From Luzula sylvatica (lineage: Eukaryota; Streptophyta; Magnoliopsida; Poales; Juncaceae): DNA of 64,000 nucleotides. This document shows positions 38,431 through 48,960 of this stretch, in pieces. Position 1 is the first letter of the stretch. Each line of letters starts with the position of its first letter. The stretch spans positions 13,850,393-13,914,392 of the forward strand of contig OX326960.1 in the NCBI GenBank assembly GCA_946800325.1. Reading direction: 5' to 3'. A model generated the notes under the pieces. That model had not been told where the DNA came from. It saw only the letters and a list, made by a program, of their open reading frames with translations, and searched no databases. Position numbers and translations under genes: made by a program.

Positions 38431-40563
38431 GCGAAAGGAGACTCTAGTACAGGAACTATTACACTACATTAGTTACCTGTTAGAGGAGAACGAAAAGCTC
38501 AAAGAGAAACTCCTTGAATTGGAGTTAGAATCGGATGAGAGAACGTTGAAAACCCCTGTGATAGCCAATCAAAAGGAAAAAGGTATTATGAATGAGGAGG
38601 AGGAATTCATGGAGGAATTCAAAGAAAGGATTAAACCCGGAGGAATAATATTTCGAGAGCATGCCAACATGCTAGAGGAAAATATCCACACCTCAGTCCC
38701 GGACCCATTACGAGGAAGAAGAGTTATTAATAGGTTATATAACCTAGAGATAACTATGGAGATACCAGGAATACCGGTGTTTAAAGTACAAGCAATACTC
38801 GATACTGGCGCAACGGTATGTTGTGTCAACGAAGAAGTAATCCCGAAGGAAGCATTAGAACCAAGTGCTTACCCGATACAGATAAATGGGGTAAATTCAC
38901 AACAAATTGTGAATAAGAAGCTGAAGGGAGGAAATATGGCGATAGAAGAAAACCGGTTCAGAATCCCATTCACGTACGCGTTTCCCATGGGGAAAAGAGA
39001 AGGAATCCAAATGTTGATCGGATGTAATTTCATTCGAGCAATGCAAGGTGGATTAAGGATAGAAGGACAAGTGGTTACATTTTACAAAAACGTGACCACT
39101 ATAAACACAAGAGAAGACAGAATTGCCAATTTGATGGATACTGATCTAACAGACCTTGAATTAATAGAGATCCAGCAACTAGTTGCATATAACTGTGGAG
39201 TAGAGTCCGAAGGATTCAAACGAAGGTTTAGCCAGGTCTTTGAGCGACTAAAGCACCTGGGCTATATCGGGGATAACCCGGTAAAACATTGGGTCAATAA
39301 CAAGGTCACGTGCAAGTTGGAAATTATAAACCCAGACCTCTCAATACAAGATAAACCATTAAAACATGTTACTCCGGCAATGAAGGAGCAATTCGACAGG
39401 CATACACAGGCCTTGCTCAAACTTGGTGTGATACGACCAAGTACAAGCCGTCATAGAACAATGGCGATAATGGTTAACTCAGGCACCTCAATCGACCCAA
39501 TAACAAAAAAGGAGGTTAAAGGCAAAGAAAGAATGGTGTTCAATTACAGGACATTAAACGACAACACGCATAAAGATCAGTATAGTTTGCCTGGAATTAA
39601 TACGATCTTGAAGAAAATCGGAAAGAGTAAAATCTACTCAAAGTTCGATCTCAAGAGTGGGTTCCATCAGGTAGCAATGGACCCAGAATCAATACCCTGG
39701 ACAGCTTTCGTAGTTCCAGGAGGATTATACGAATGGCTAGTAATGCCGTTCGGATTAAAGAATGCCCCAGCAATATTCCAGAGAAAAATGGATAACTGCT
39801 TCCGAGGGACAGAAGAATTCATAGCCGTATATATTGATGATATACTGGTTTTTTCGGAAAACGAGCGGGAACATGCAGATCATCTTACCAAGATGCTAGG
39901 GATATGCGAAAAGGAGGGTCTTGTGCTCTCCCCGACGAAGATGAAGATCGCAGTCCAAGAAATCGAATTCCTTGGAGCCGTAATCGGCAACAGACGAATT
40001 AAGCTCCAACCTCACGTGATCAAGAAAATTATCACGTTCGACGAGGAAAAATTAAAGGAGAAAGCAGGGCTACGGGCATGGTTGGGAATTCTCAATTATG
40101 CAAGGTCTTACATACCCAAGTTAGGGACTCTCTTGGGACCCCTATACTCAAAAACCAGCCCACACGGAGATAAACGTCTGAAGAGTTCTGATTTGGAACT
40201 CATCAAAAAGATCAAGCAAGAAGTTCAGAACCTTCCCGACCTAGAACTCCCGCCTACAGGCGCATATATTCTCTTGGAAACAGATGGATGTATGGAAGGA
40301 TGGGGGGGGGGGGGGGGGGGGGGGGGGTTTGTAAATGGAAACTTCAGAAGAATGACCCGCGAAGCACAGAAAGGATCTGTGCATATGCTTCGGGAAAATT
40401 CCCGGTTATAAAATCCACAATAGACGCTGAGATATATGCCTGCATGGAATCATTAAAGGCATTAAAAATCCATTACCTAGATCAGCAGGAGATAACACTC
40501 CGAACTGATTGCCAGGCCATCATCAGCTTCTATAACAAAACATTAAGTGCTGAACAATTATAA
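38386..40563 (+). pseudogene. Badnavirus-like polyprotein 3' half: protease, RT, RNase H, shifted at a G26 run
   Basis: The frame is open from about 38386 to 40411. It contains an E/K/L-rich linker, protease DTGAT near 38802, reverse transcriptase with FDLKSGFHQVAM near 39642 and YIDDILVFS near 39829, then the RNase H start ETDGCMEGWGG near 40279. At 40302-40327 lies an uninterrupted run of 26 G, after which the RNase H continues in another frame (40340-40563: VCKWK, DAEIYACM, RTDCQAI). The protein is therefore broken within RNase H. It is a caulimovirid by protease-RT-RNase H order without integrase. Confidence 0.88.
40302..40327 (+). repeat. G26 homopolymer in RNase H coding DNA
   Basis: Twenty-six consecutive G follow GGAT and precede TTTGTAAATGG. 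The run changes the reading frame. Its length should be treated as uncertain, because long G runs are error-prone in sequencing and assembly. Confidence 0.85.
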
Positions 40564-40753
40564 GTAAACGGACTTTATATAAGAGTTATTTCTAATTTCT
40601 CATTAGAAATTAGAAAACCTATAGACAAATTGGTAAAGTTAGGAATTCTCAATTATCAGATCAAACCGGAGGACCTCCTGCTGATCAATTATAAGTAAAC
40701 GGACTTTCTGCTATAAGCCCCGAAATTGTTACCAAATACTCTTATAAAGACTA
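40564..40753. mobile_element. Junction between plus- and minus-strand viral blocks
   Basis: The word AATTATAAGTAAACGGACTT, part of the viral leader (compare 41747-41770 on the minus strand), occurs twice here (40557 and 40687). Between the copies lies more RNase H tail-like DNA. The two blocks thus meet through leader fragments. Confidence 0.7.
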
Positions 40754-41386
40754 TTAAAGATCAGTATCCATCAACCTCTCCCAATGTTTTGCTGGTCCCA
40801 TAATAGGTTCGTTTTGTCTTGAAATAGATGATTCCCCAGTTGAGAATGCTGTCTCGGACATTAAGTCTCTCAGCAATGGGTAATCCATTTCATTTGCAGC
40901 CATCACTGTTTCGGTTGTTTCGGTTTTCTTGCCATTTCTCCCACCGTCTTCCGCGAATGGGTTGATGAATTCGTCGTCCGAGTGATCGGACTCATCCCAT
41001 ACGGGTGTATCATCGTACGCTTGAGTCATCAGGACTCGTAGTGTTGCAAAAGCATCTTCCTCTTCCTCATACTCGTCTTCTTCATCCTCCTCGGTTAAAA
41101 AGAGGATTGTTTCTTCTAGAGTGTCTTCATCGTTTTCTCCCCTGCTGTCGTCCTTCGCTTGAGGAGCTACAGAGTATTCTGAGAATGCTATAGCCAATGA
41201 TCCGTCCGTTCGGGATCGTACACTGGCTTGTTGTGGTACTCGTGGAGCTGTACTCGTGGGTGGCCTTATAATCCACTGTCGGCCTTGTAGTTCTGCTGTT
41301 GTTCGTGCATGTCCAGGGATTGCCCGAACCGCTTTTAATGCTTCTTTATAAGTGGAACTTTCAGCACTTAAGCGCCAATCACTCAT
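40754..41386 (-). pseudogene. Viral second-frame/polyprotein fusion created by deletion
   Basis: The minus-strand frame begins like the second small viral frame (MSDWRLSAESSTYKEALKAV). It jumps in phase to the movement-protein end of the polyprotein (RAIPGHARTTAELQ), continues through the acidic EEDEEDEYEEEED linker, and ends at a second jump into LMDTDL, a piece found further on in the polyprotein. It is a 210-aa chimera created by two internal deletions relative to 42.6-46.8 kb. The first small frame lies directly before it with an ATGA overlap. Confidence 0.85.
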
Positions 41387-41685
41387 ATAAGGGTTTTAAT
41401 TTCGTGTATTTGTTGGACTAAGGTTTTCTCAAGAGATTCTAACCTCTTTTCTAGTGTTTTAACAGAGTTTGCTAACTTTTGATTTTGATCTTCCAATTTA
41501 TGGAAGTATTTCAGGGCAACTTTTGATAATAAACAGGTTTTATCAAAAATTACTGAAGTATTATTACAAATTGTTACCAAATAGTCTTTATTATTAGGAC
41601 TTTCTGCTAAATCCAAATATTCTAGATCAGCTGTTCTGGAACTATTATACCAATCTTCTATGGATTTTTCAAACCTATTGGTCAT
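41383..41685 (-). CDS. Badnavirus ORF1-like protein, second copy
   Basis: The frame encodes 100 aa, identical in translation to 46780-47082. It shows an acidic/neutral N-terminus and a heptad-patterned coiled coil in the C-terminal half (KYFHKLEDQNQKLANSV). In badnaviruses the first small protein is of this size and position and its role is uncertain. It ends in an ATGA overlap with the next frame. It is intact although its downstream partner is a deletion chimera, and expression is unknown. Confidence 0.8.
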   Translation of the reverse strand: MTNRFEKSIEDWYNSSRTADLEYLDLAESPNNKDYLVTICNNTSVIFDKTCLLSKVALKYFHKLEDQNQKLANSVKTLEKRLESLEKTLVQQIHEIKTLI

Positions 41686-42057
41686 ACAATAACTATAATA
41701 CTAGATGCTTCATTATAAGTAATTTCACCGAGCCAATTTCTCACAAGGTCCGTTTACTTATAATTGTTCAACTAGTATTTGTAGTTCTTGTATATCAAAT
41801 GGTTCCCAAAGTAGTATGAATTTCTTACGTACCCAGGGTTACTTCCTTCAAGTATTACGAACGTTATGGTACTTTTCCGTTTCTTACGTATTTTCCCGCT
41901 TTATCGCCTATACTTGAATTCTTTAATCCTAGATAACTCTTTTGAAATGTTGCTTGGTTTATAATTAGCACAAAAGGTTACCAGAATGGCTTTTCTATAT
42001 ATCTAAGATTTAACAGTTTGGTACCTTAATTGCAAATATCTTCAAGATCAAACCGTT

Positions 42058-42069
42058 GCTCTGATACCA
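42058..42069 (-). other. Viral primer-binding site, minus-strand copy 2
   Basis: On the minus strand this reads TGGTATCAGAGC. It lies upstream of the second copy of the first small frame. Confidence 0.87.
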
Positions 42070-42187
42070 AGGGTAGAGCAGCACAGCGGAAATATTTTTA
42101 TATAAGAGTGGTTTTGTTACAAGATTGGTAGAGAAATGAGAAATGAGAGTGGAGAGAGATGATCCTAACCAAGTGATCTTCTCTTTC

Positions 42188-42194
42188 TTATATA
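42188..42194 (-). promoter_or_regulatory. TATA box, minus-strand viral copy 2
   Basis: The minus strand reads TATATAA, about 120 bp before the primer-binding site. Two copies of the 39-bp repeat lie upstream at about 42350-42415. Confidence 0.73.
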
Positions 42195-42450
42195 GACTAC
42201 TAAGGAACACTCCCGAAGAAGCTCAATAATTCAGTGCGGGTGCTTCTTGGGCCCCATCGTCCACTAAACTAAAGGCTGTCCACAAGTGGGATGTCCATTG
42301 ACACAAAAAGTGGGCATCTAGTACAAATAATTGCCCAAAGAAAAGAATAAAGTGAGCTGCACCCTTGTGCACTACTCAAAAGAAAATAAAGTGAGCTGCA
42401 CCCATGTGCACTACTCAAAAGGAATCTCAATTATTCATGCTTATTTATGC

Positions 42451-42714
42451 TTAATAATAGGGACTCTGCTCAATACTTTTGATCTTCTGGTGGCATTCTT
42501 CTAGAAGCTGGATATTTCTGGATACTGGGCCTAAAGCATCCCTAGCCCAATTGTCCTTGGAGGCCTGGCCTTCGAGTCTGGTCTTTTGGAGATAACAGAG
42601 GGAAAGGAGTACTTCACAGTCCATGCAGGTTTTTACTGCCTGCTCCCTATGTATCTCTGCGGCCATTCGTCTAAGGTCCATCTCCTCTTGCATTGTTCTA
42701 GGGTAGTTGTCACA
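42451..42714 (-). pseudogene. Truncated viral tail frame
   Basis: The minus-strand frame starting MQEEMDLRRMAAEIHREQ matches the C-terminal 80 aa of the frame at 47887-48306. It joins at about 42714 to reverse-transcriptase-upstream polyprotein DNA. The joint is a deletion that removed RT and RNase H. Confidence 0.78.
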
Positions 42715-45700
42715 CCAAGTTTGAGCAAGGCCTGTGTATGCCTGTCGAATTGCTCCTTCATTGCCGGAGTAACATGTTTTAATGGTTTATCTTGTATTGA
42801 GAGGTCTGGGTTTATAATTTCCAACTTGCACGTGACCTTGTTATTGACCCAATGTTTTACCGGGTTATCCCCGATATAGCCCAGGTGCTTTAGTCGCTCA
42901 AAGACCTGGCTAAACCTTCGTTTGAATCCTTCGGACTCTACTCCACAGTTATATGCAACTAGTTGCTGGATCTCTATTAATTCAAGGTCTGTTAGATCAG
43001 TATCCATCAAATTGGCAATTCTGTCTTCTCTTGTGTTTATAGTGGTCACGTTTTTGTAAAATGTAACCACTTGTCCTTCTATCCTTAATCCACCTTGCAT
43101 TGCTCGAATGAAATTACATCCGATCAACATTTGGATTCCTTCTCTTTTCCCCATGGGAAACGCGTACGTGAATGGGATTCTGAACCGGTTTTCTTCTATC
43201 GCCATATTTCCTCCCTTCAGCTTCTTATTCACAATTTGTTGTGAATTTACCCCATTTATCTGTATCGGGTAAGCACTTGGTTCTAATGCTTCCTTCGGGA
43301 TTACTTCTTCGTTGACACAACATACCGTTGCGCCAGTATCGAGTATTGCTTGTACTTTAAACACCGGTATTCCTGGTATCTCCATAGTTATCTCTAGGTT
43401 ATATAACCTATTAATAACTCTTCTTCCTCGTAATGGGTCCGGGACTGAGGTGTGGATATTTTCCTCTAGCATGTTGGCATGCTCTCGAAATATTATTCCT
43501 CCGGGTTTAATCCTTTCTTTGAATTCCTCCATGAATTCCTCCTCCTCATTCATAATACCTTTTTCCTTTTGATTGGCTATCACAGGGGTTTTCAACGTTC
43601 TCTCATCCGATTCTAACTCCAATTCAAGGAGTTTCTCTTTGAGCTTTTCGTTCTCCTCTAACAGGTAACTAATGTAGTGTAATAGTTCCTGTACTAGAGT
43701 CTCCTTTCGCTCATACTGTTTTATCGGCTGATTCTTCTTTAGGATTTTTCTTCCTAGATAGAATTTTGAACACATGGGGCAGGTAGTTAGTTTGCATCGA
43801 TTGCAATGACTACGGAACATATTACTTGTTATCTCCTTACAACAAGTGCACCTTTCATCGCCTGTTTCAACCTCCATGTTGTCTATCCATTGGTGTTCAC
43901 AGTTCCTCATTAATTCTGGCAACGTGATTTGCTGTCGCCATCCTGCCGACTCGGTTGTTATCATTAACACATCTTCATATGGGAGTCCTTCCAGGCTCAT
44001 TGTTACTTGGTTCGCTCCTGTTTCTCCCTCTGAGAATGAGCATATCGCATCGCTGTCCGATTCGCCTATATCGACCGAGAGTACATCCCAGTCTTCATCT
44101 AGGTCTAGGTTTTCGATTATTGCTGCCCTAGCTAGGTTACCCGTTTTCTTTCTACATTCTCTTGCAAAATGCCCCTCTTCGCCACAGATAAAGCATTTGC
44201 ATTTTCTGGTTCGATCCGAGTATTTCTTCTTAAATACCCGAATATGAGAGTCATGTGGTTTTCCTTTATACGATTGTGCTTTTCGTAAACCAAATTTCTT
44301 TTGTTTTTGGTAATATCCGGGAATAGGAATTTTTCCACAGAAGGATAAGTCCTTCAGACTCCGTTGTAGCGCCGCCTTTTTACACATTTCGGCTAGATAT
44401 TGGTAAGTGAAGTGTATTCTTGGCAATACTCCGAGAGTATTACCAGGATATTTCGTTTGAAAGGCATTTTCGAGTTCTTTACCAATAAGTGGTGGCATTT
44501 TTCGGAAGAACTTCACCGATAATTCCGGTGATACATACAATCTACCAGACCTTATTGCTAAGATCTTGTAGTCATTGATGTAGTCAAACAAGCTCTTCAT
44601 GTCGTGGCATGACAACCTCTCCAGGTCGTTATATGCCATGTCTTGTTCTTCGGTTGACCCCGTTGCCGGGTCTTCTAAGAGTATTACTCGCCTGATTTGG
44701 GATAAAACATTTTGCGGGTCATCCGCTATGTTCACGATTTCTTCATACTCGGCTGGGAAGGCCATTCTCCATTGGATCCAGAGTTTCTTCTCTAGCTCTC
44801 CGAGTAGGTTTTCGATGTAAACAACTTTCGCTTTGTTATTCTCCCAGTTTCGTTCATTTACCAGGTTTAGGGTTATTGATTCCCATCGAGCGATCACATC
44901 TGCATACCGACCAATGTCGTCGGGTAATACAAGTATTGCTCCTTGATTTGCCTGAGCTGATGGCAAATTGAACCTCCCATCATGTTGTTTGGCAAACCCT
45001 CCTCGAAAGTTCTGTACCCGCGCCTTAATCTCGGGTATCTCAAATGATCGCCCTCCTGTTGCTGGAGGGTAATTTGCTGGTCCCATAATAGGTTCGTTTT
45101 GTCTTGAAATAGATGATTCCCCAGTTGAGAATGCTGTCTCGGACATTAAGTCTCTCAGCAATGGGTAATCCATTTCATTTGCAGCCATCACTGTTTCGGT
45201 TGTTTCGGTTTTCTTGCCATTTCTCCCACCGTCTTCCGCGAATGGGTTGATGAATTCGTCGTCCGAGTGATCGGACTCATCCCATACGGGTGTATCATCG
45301 TACGCTTGAGTCATCAGGACTCGTAGTGTTGCAAAAGCATCTTCCTCTTCCTCATACTCGTCTTCTTCATCCTCCTCGGTTAAAAAGAGGATTGTTTCTT
45401 CTAGAGTGTCTTCATCGTTTTCTCCCCTGCTGTCGTCCTTCGCTTGAGGAGCTACAGAGTATTCTGAGAATGCTATAGCCAATGATCCGTCCGTTCGGGA
45501 TCGTACACTGGCTTGTTGTGGTACTCGTGGAGCTGTACTCGTGGGTGGCCTTATAATCCACTGTCGGCCTTGTAGTTCTGCCGTTGTTCGTGCATGTCCA
45601 GGGATTGCCCGAACACCTCGACTCGTTAGATGGTCCGCTACATTCTGTACGTTGTATCTGAAGTTCGTATGGCTTGTGTTGGATAACCTCCCGATCAGAG

Positions 45701-46382
45701 ACCGGGAAAGTAGCAAGTTGCTTTCTCCTCCTTGCCATCCTTCGTAGCCATGGGTTTGTAGAACCAGTTGAATATGGTTCCGGAAGTCATGGATGCTGAT
45801 TGTCATGTTAGGCGCAGTATATGCTAACTGCGACCCATTTGTCAGATCGATTTCCATGGAGCTTATGACTGCTCTGTCATCACTCCATCTCGTGTCTCGT
45901 ATCAGGATTAGGGCATTTGTACCGGCATTTCGCCGATGTAAAGTGTAGAGTCGCACCATTATCATTCCGATATGTAGGTGCTGTAATCCTTCTCGTACTA
46001 ACATCTGGTAGCTTTGATCTGTGATGAATGGTAATTCTACCTGCATGCCATCGGTTACCAGTGTTCGCTCATCCGAGTAGTGTTGGTAAACTCGGTGTTG
46101 TCGTTCAGACCATCCTGCTTGATATAGAGTTTCGGCAGGTACTTGTTGAGCTCGTCTGTATTGGGATATGTCTAGCTCAGCCTCGGGGCTAAGTTGCGAT
46201 TCTAGACTTCTCTGGTACCGGGGGTTATTCACGGTGAGTCTTCTTTGTGCTTCAAACCGAAGACGGCTCCCTAATCGATAACCTCTTATTTGGTCATCAA
46301 CTGTTGGTCTTGTCTCTATGGTTTCTCCGGTGACAGATGGTCGAGCTGTCACTGTTTCTGTTCTTGTTCTTGTCGAACTCAT
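42633..46382 (-). pseudogene. Badnavirus-like polyprotein lacking RT and RNase H
   Basis: The frame has 1,249 codons starting MSSTRTRTET, the ATG overlapping the previous stop (ATGA). In order it shows a movement-protein-like region (about residues 80-270), an acidic linker (EEDEEDEYEEEED near 335-350) and a capsid-like region (about 440-700). A CCHC knuckle (CFICGEEGHFAREC near 727) follows, then the second cysteine cluster typical of badnaviruses (near 845-868) and the protease (DTGATVCCV near 1015). It ends about 150 residues before where RT should begin, running out of frame into the tail frame at the deletion joint near 42714. The first 1,220 codons have no stop, so integration is recent or decay is slow. 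Confidence 0.9.
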
Positions 46383-46783
46383 TTTTGTCTCGCCTTGCGT
46401 TTTTCTTCGTCAAAGATATCCTGTGGATTCTTGAATACGTATAATCGCCCTTTTGGTGCCTTGATAGGTTGTTTGCTCGAGCCGATATCCAAACCTTGTA
46501 ATTTCTTCTGGAGGTCGTCTATAGCTGTTGTGAGGTCCTCCGGTTTTGCTTGAGCTTCCTTTGCTGCTAGTCTTCTGGCTGTAATTTTTACATCTTCTAG
46601 ATCTTCGGAGATCTTGAGTAATAATTGGATAATCGTATTATTTTGTTTTAATTGTGTGGAGGATAACTTCTCAGTTACTTCTTTCGGTTTTACAAAACCG
46701 ATAGCTGGTGGTTCAATGGTTTCTACCGCTTTTAATGCTTCTTTATAAGTGGAACTTTCAGCACTTAAGCGCCAATCACTCAT
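46379..46783 (-). CDS. Badnavirus ORF2-like protein
   Basis: The frame encodes 134 aa, with start and stop both in ATGA overlaps with its neighbours. The N-terminal part is helical and the C-terminus is Lys/Arg-rich (KGRLYVFKN, DEEKRKARQK), which would fit nucleic acid or capsid association as proposed for the second small badnavirus protein. It is intact in sequence; whether it is transcribed from the integrated copy is unknown. Confidence 0.82.
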   Translation of the reverse strand: MSDWRLSAESSTYKEALKAVETIEPPAIGFVKPKEVTEKLSSTQLKQNNTIIQLLLKISEDLEDVKITARRLAAKEAQAKPEDLTTAIDDLQKKLQGLDIGSSKQPIKAPKGRLYVFKNPQDIFDEEKRKARQK

Positions 46784-47082
46784 ATAAGGGTTTTAATTTC
46801 GTGTATTTGTTGGACTAAGGTTTTCTCAAGAGATTCTAACCTCTTTTCTAGTGTTTTAACAGAGTTTGCTAACTTTTGATTTTGATCTTCCAATTTATGG
46901 AAGTATTTCAGGGCAACTTTTGATAATAAACAGGTTTTATCAAAAATTACTGAAGTATTATTACAAATTGTTACCAAATAGTCTTTATTATTAGGACTTT
47001 CTGCTAAATCCAAATATTCTAGATCAGCTGTTCTGGAACTATTATACCAATCTTCTATGGATTTTTCAAACCTATTGGTCAT
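46780..47082 (-). CDS. Badnavirus ORF1-like protein
   Basis: The frame encodes 100 aa with a C-terminal coiled coil and ends in an ATGA overlap with the next frame. It is the first frame after a roughly 370-nt leader from the primer-binding site, the arrangement that in badnaviruses is read by ribosome shunting and leaky scanning. The translation is identical to the copy at 41383-41685. Confidence 0.82.
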   Translation of the reverse strand: MTNRFEKSIEDWYNSSRTADLEYLDLAESPNNKDYLVTICNNTSVIFDKTCLLSKVALKYFHKLEDQNQKLANSVKTLEKRLESLEKTLVQQIHEIKTLI

Positions 47083-47454
47083 ACAATAACTATAATACTA
47101 GATGCTTCTTTATAAGTAATTTCACCGAGCCAATTTCTCACAAGGTCCGTTTACTTATAATTGTTCAACTAGTATTTGTAGTTCTTGTATATCAAATGGT
47201 TCCCAAAGTAGTATGAATTTCTTACGTACCCAGGGTTACTTCCTTCAAGTATTACGAACGTTATGGTACTTTTCCGTTTCTTACGTATTTTCCCGCTTTA
47301 TCGCCTATACTTGAATTCTTTAATCCTAGATAACTCTTTTGAAATGTTGCTTGGTTTATAATTAGCACAAAAGGTTACCAGAATGGCTTTTCTATATATC
47401 TAAGATTTAACAGTTTGGTACCTTAATTGCAAATATCTTCAAGATCAAACCGTT

Positions 47455-47466
47455 GCTCTGATACCA
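47455..47466 (-). other. Viral primer-binding site, minus-strand copy 3
   Basis: The minus strand reads TGGTATCAGAGC, preceding the leader and the first small frame of the longest viral block. Confidence 0.88.
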
Positions 47467-47584
47467 AGGGTAGAGCAGCACAGCGGAAATATTTTTATAT
47501 AAGAGTGGTTTTGTTACAAGATTGGTAGAGAAATGAGAAATGAGAGTGGAGAGAGATGATCCTAACCAAGTGATCTTCTCTTTC

Positions 47585-47591
47585 TTATATA
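47585..47591 (-). promoter_or_regulatory. TATA box, minus-strand viral copy 3
   Basis: The minus strand reads TATATAA, with the same spacing to the primer site as in the other two copies. Confidence 0.75.
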
Positions 47592-47746
47592 GACTACTAA
47601 GGAACACTCCCGAAGAAGCTCAATAATTCAGTGCGGGTGCTTCTTGGGTCCCATCGTCCACTAAACTAAAGGCTGTCCACAAGTGGGATGTCCTTTGACA
47701 CAAAAAGTTGGCATCTAGTACAAATAATTGCCCAAAGAAAATAATA

Positions 47747-47858
47747 AAGTGAGCTGCACCCATGTGCACTACTCAAAAGAAAATAAAGTGAGCTGCACCC
47801 ATGTGCACTACTCAAAAGAAAATAAAGTGAGCTGCACCCATGTGCACTACTCAAAAGG
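47747..47858 (-). repeat. Three tandem copies of a 39-bp viral promoter repeat
   Basis: GTGAGCTGCACCC recurs at 47749, 47788 and 47827, a 39-bp period. The other minus-strand region (42352 and 42391) and the plus-strand region (37311-37356) have about two copies. The position 150-260 bp upstream of the TATA box suits an enhancer. As 39 is a multiple of three it creates a spurious repetitive frame. Confidence 0.88.
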
Positions 47859-47886
47859 AATCTCAATTATTCATGCTTATTTATGC

Positions 47887-48306
47887 TTAATAATAGGGAC
47901 TCTGCTCAATACTTTTGATCTTCTGGTGGCATTCTTCTAGAAGCTGGATATTTCTGGATACTGGGCCTAAAGCATCCCTAGCCCAATTGTCCTTGGAGGC
48001 CTGGCCTTCGAGTCTGGTCTTTTGGAGATAACAGAGGGAAAGGAGTACTTCACAGTCCATGCAGGTTTTTACTGCCTGCTCCCTATGTATCTCTGCGGCC
48101 ATTCGTCTAAGGTCCATCTCCTCTTGCATTGTTCTAGGGTAGTTGAATATCAACTCCTCGGTAATATTTATTGCGTCCTCCAGTTCTCTTTGTGGTGCCC
48201 CGAGAGTTCCCCATAGTTCTGCCCGTCGGAGGGACATGCGAGCTTCCCTTCTCGATCCAGGGATTCGATTGCTTTGTTCCATGCGTGCTCGAATTAAATT
48301 AAACAT
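47887..48306 (-). CDS. Viral tail frame of unknown function
   Basis: The frame encodes 139 aa starting MFNLIRARMEQSN. It is charged and helical, with CMDCEVLLSLC near the middle. It lies just upstream of the promoter repeats, so on the circular viral map it is the last coding segment before the intergenic region. Host DNA starts immediately after its ATG, so it could be the C-terminal part of the polyprotein after RNase H or a separate small frame. The window cannot decide, because the junction with RNase H is lost in all copies. Confidence 0.6.
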   Translation of the reverse strand: MFNLIRARMEQSNRIPGSRREARMSLRRAELWGTLGAPQRELEDAINITEELIFNYPRTMQEEMDLRRMAAEIHREQAVKTCMDCEVLLSLCYLQKTRLEGQASKDNWARDALGPVSRNIQLLEECHQKIKSIEQSPYY

Positions 48307-48960
48307 CCTTAAAGTAAAATATAATTTACATATTAGATAATAAAGATTATTAACCTCTTTAAATATTTTTTTATTATTTTGAAGGTGTTTAATTTTTTAA
48401 TGCTGATTAATATGATAATTATGAACTTATTTATTATTGCATGAAAAATATTAATTATACAGAAATATATAAATTGATTATAGTTTTATGTTAACTATTT
48501 GTTAACTAAAAGAGTACCAATATTTCTTACTGTTTTGTGTTGGTTGATTTGGCAATAATTTATTTGATTTATTGTTGAAACTCTTTATTATTTGGACAAA
48601 TAAAATCGACTCAATTTTGTATACAATAAAATATGAATTATGAAAGATAGTGACACGTTATAAACTCGTGAGTTCTACATGTAAGAAAAAAAACGACTTC
48701 AAATATATTTCTTATGACAAATAAAATGAAATAACTATGACGAATAATCACAAGGTAAATATGATGTTGATGTATATTATATTAATGGAGGAAATAATTC
48801 GCAAGTATTTTAAGCTAACAAGAAGATGACAACAACATTAGTTTTAGCATTTTTTATTCAGATTATTGACGTCTATTTTGAGATACGGGAGAAAACTAAT
48901 AATAACAATTTCATAAGAAAATGTTTAAGCAGCAAGTTTTATTTGGCTATATTACTTTTA
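48307..48960. repeat. AT-rich flank with intergenic repeat R, copy 2
   Basis: From about 48530 the DNA follows the R block seen at 55440-56280 and 57400-57775 (TTGATTTGGCAATAATTTAT, GGAAATAATTCGCAAGTATT, ATACGGGAGAAAACTAATAA). This copy lacks the roughly 600-bp insertion present in the copy at 57.8 kb and so preserves the empty site at about 48895-48910. Confidence 0.82.

Larger units (their letters stand above)
37311..48306. mobile_element. Endogenous badnavirus-like pararetrovirus, rearranged
   Basis: Viral DNA runs from the promoter-repeat edge at about 37311 to about 48306. The plus strand carries 37311 to about 40680. The minus strand carries about 40754 to 48306. Three promoter/primer-site regions are present (37.3-37.8, 41.8-42.4 and 47.2-47.9 kb). 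Badnavirus hallmarks are two small frames plus a large polyprotein joined by ATGA overlaps, and a second cysteine cluster of the form CX2CX11CX2CX4CX2C after the CCHC knuckle. No single stretch is a complete genome: every copy of the polyprotein is deleted or shifted. Shared long sequences between the blocks point to related integrants or one rearranged concatemer. Confidence 0.9.

Noticed and set aside
47666..47940. Frames with a repeating 13-residue peptide on both strands
   Set aside because: They are by-products of the 39-bp promoter repeat, whose length is a multiple of three.
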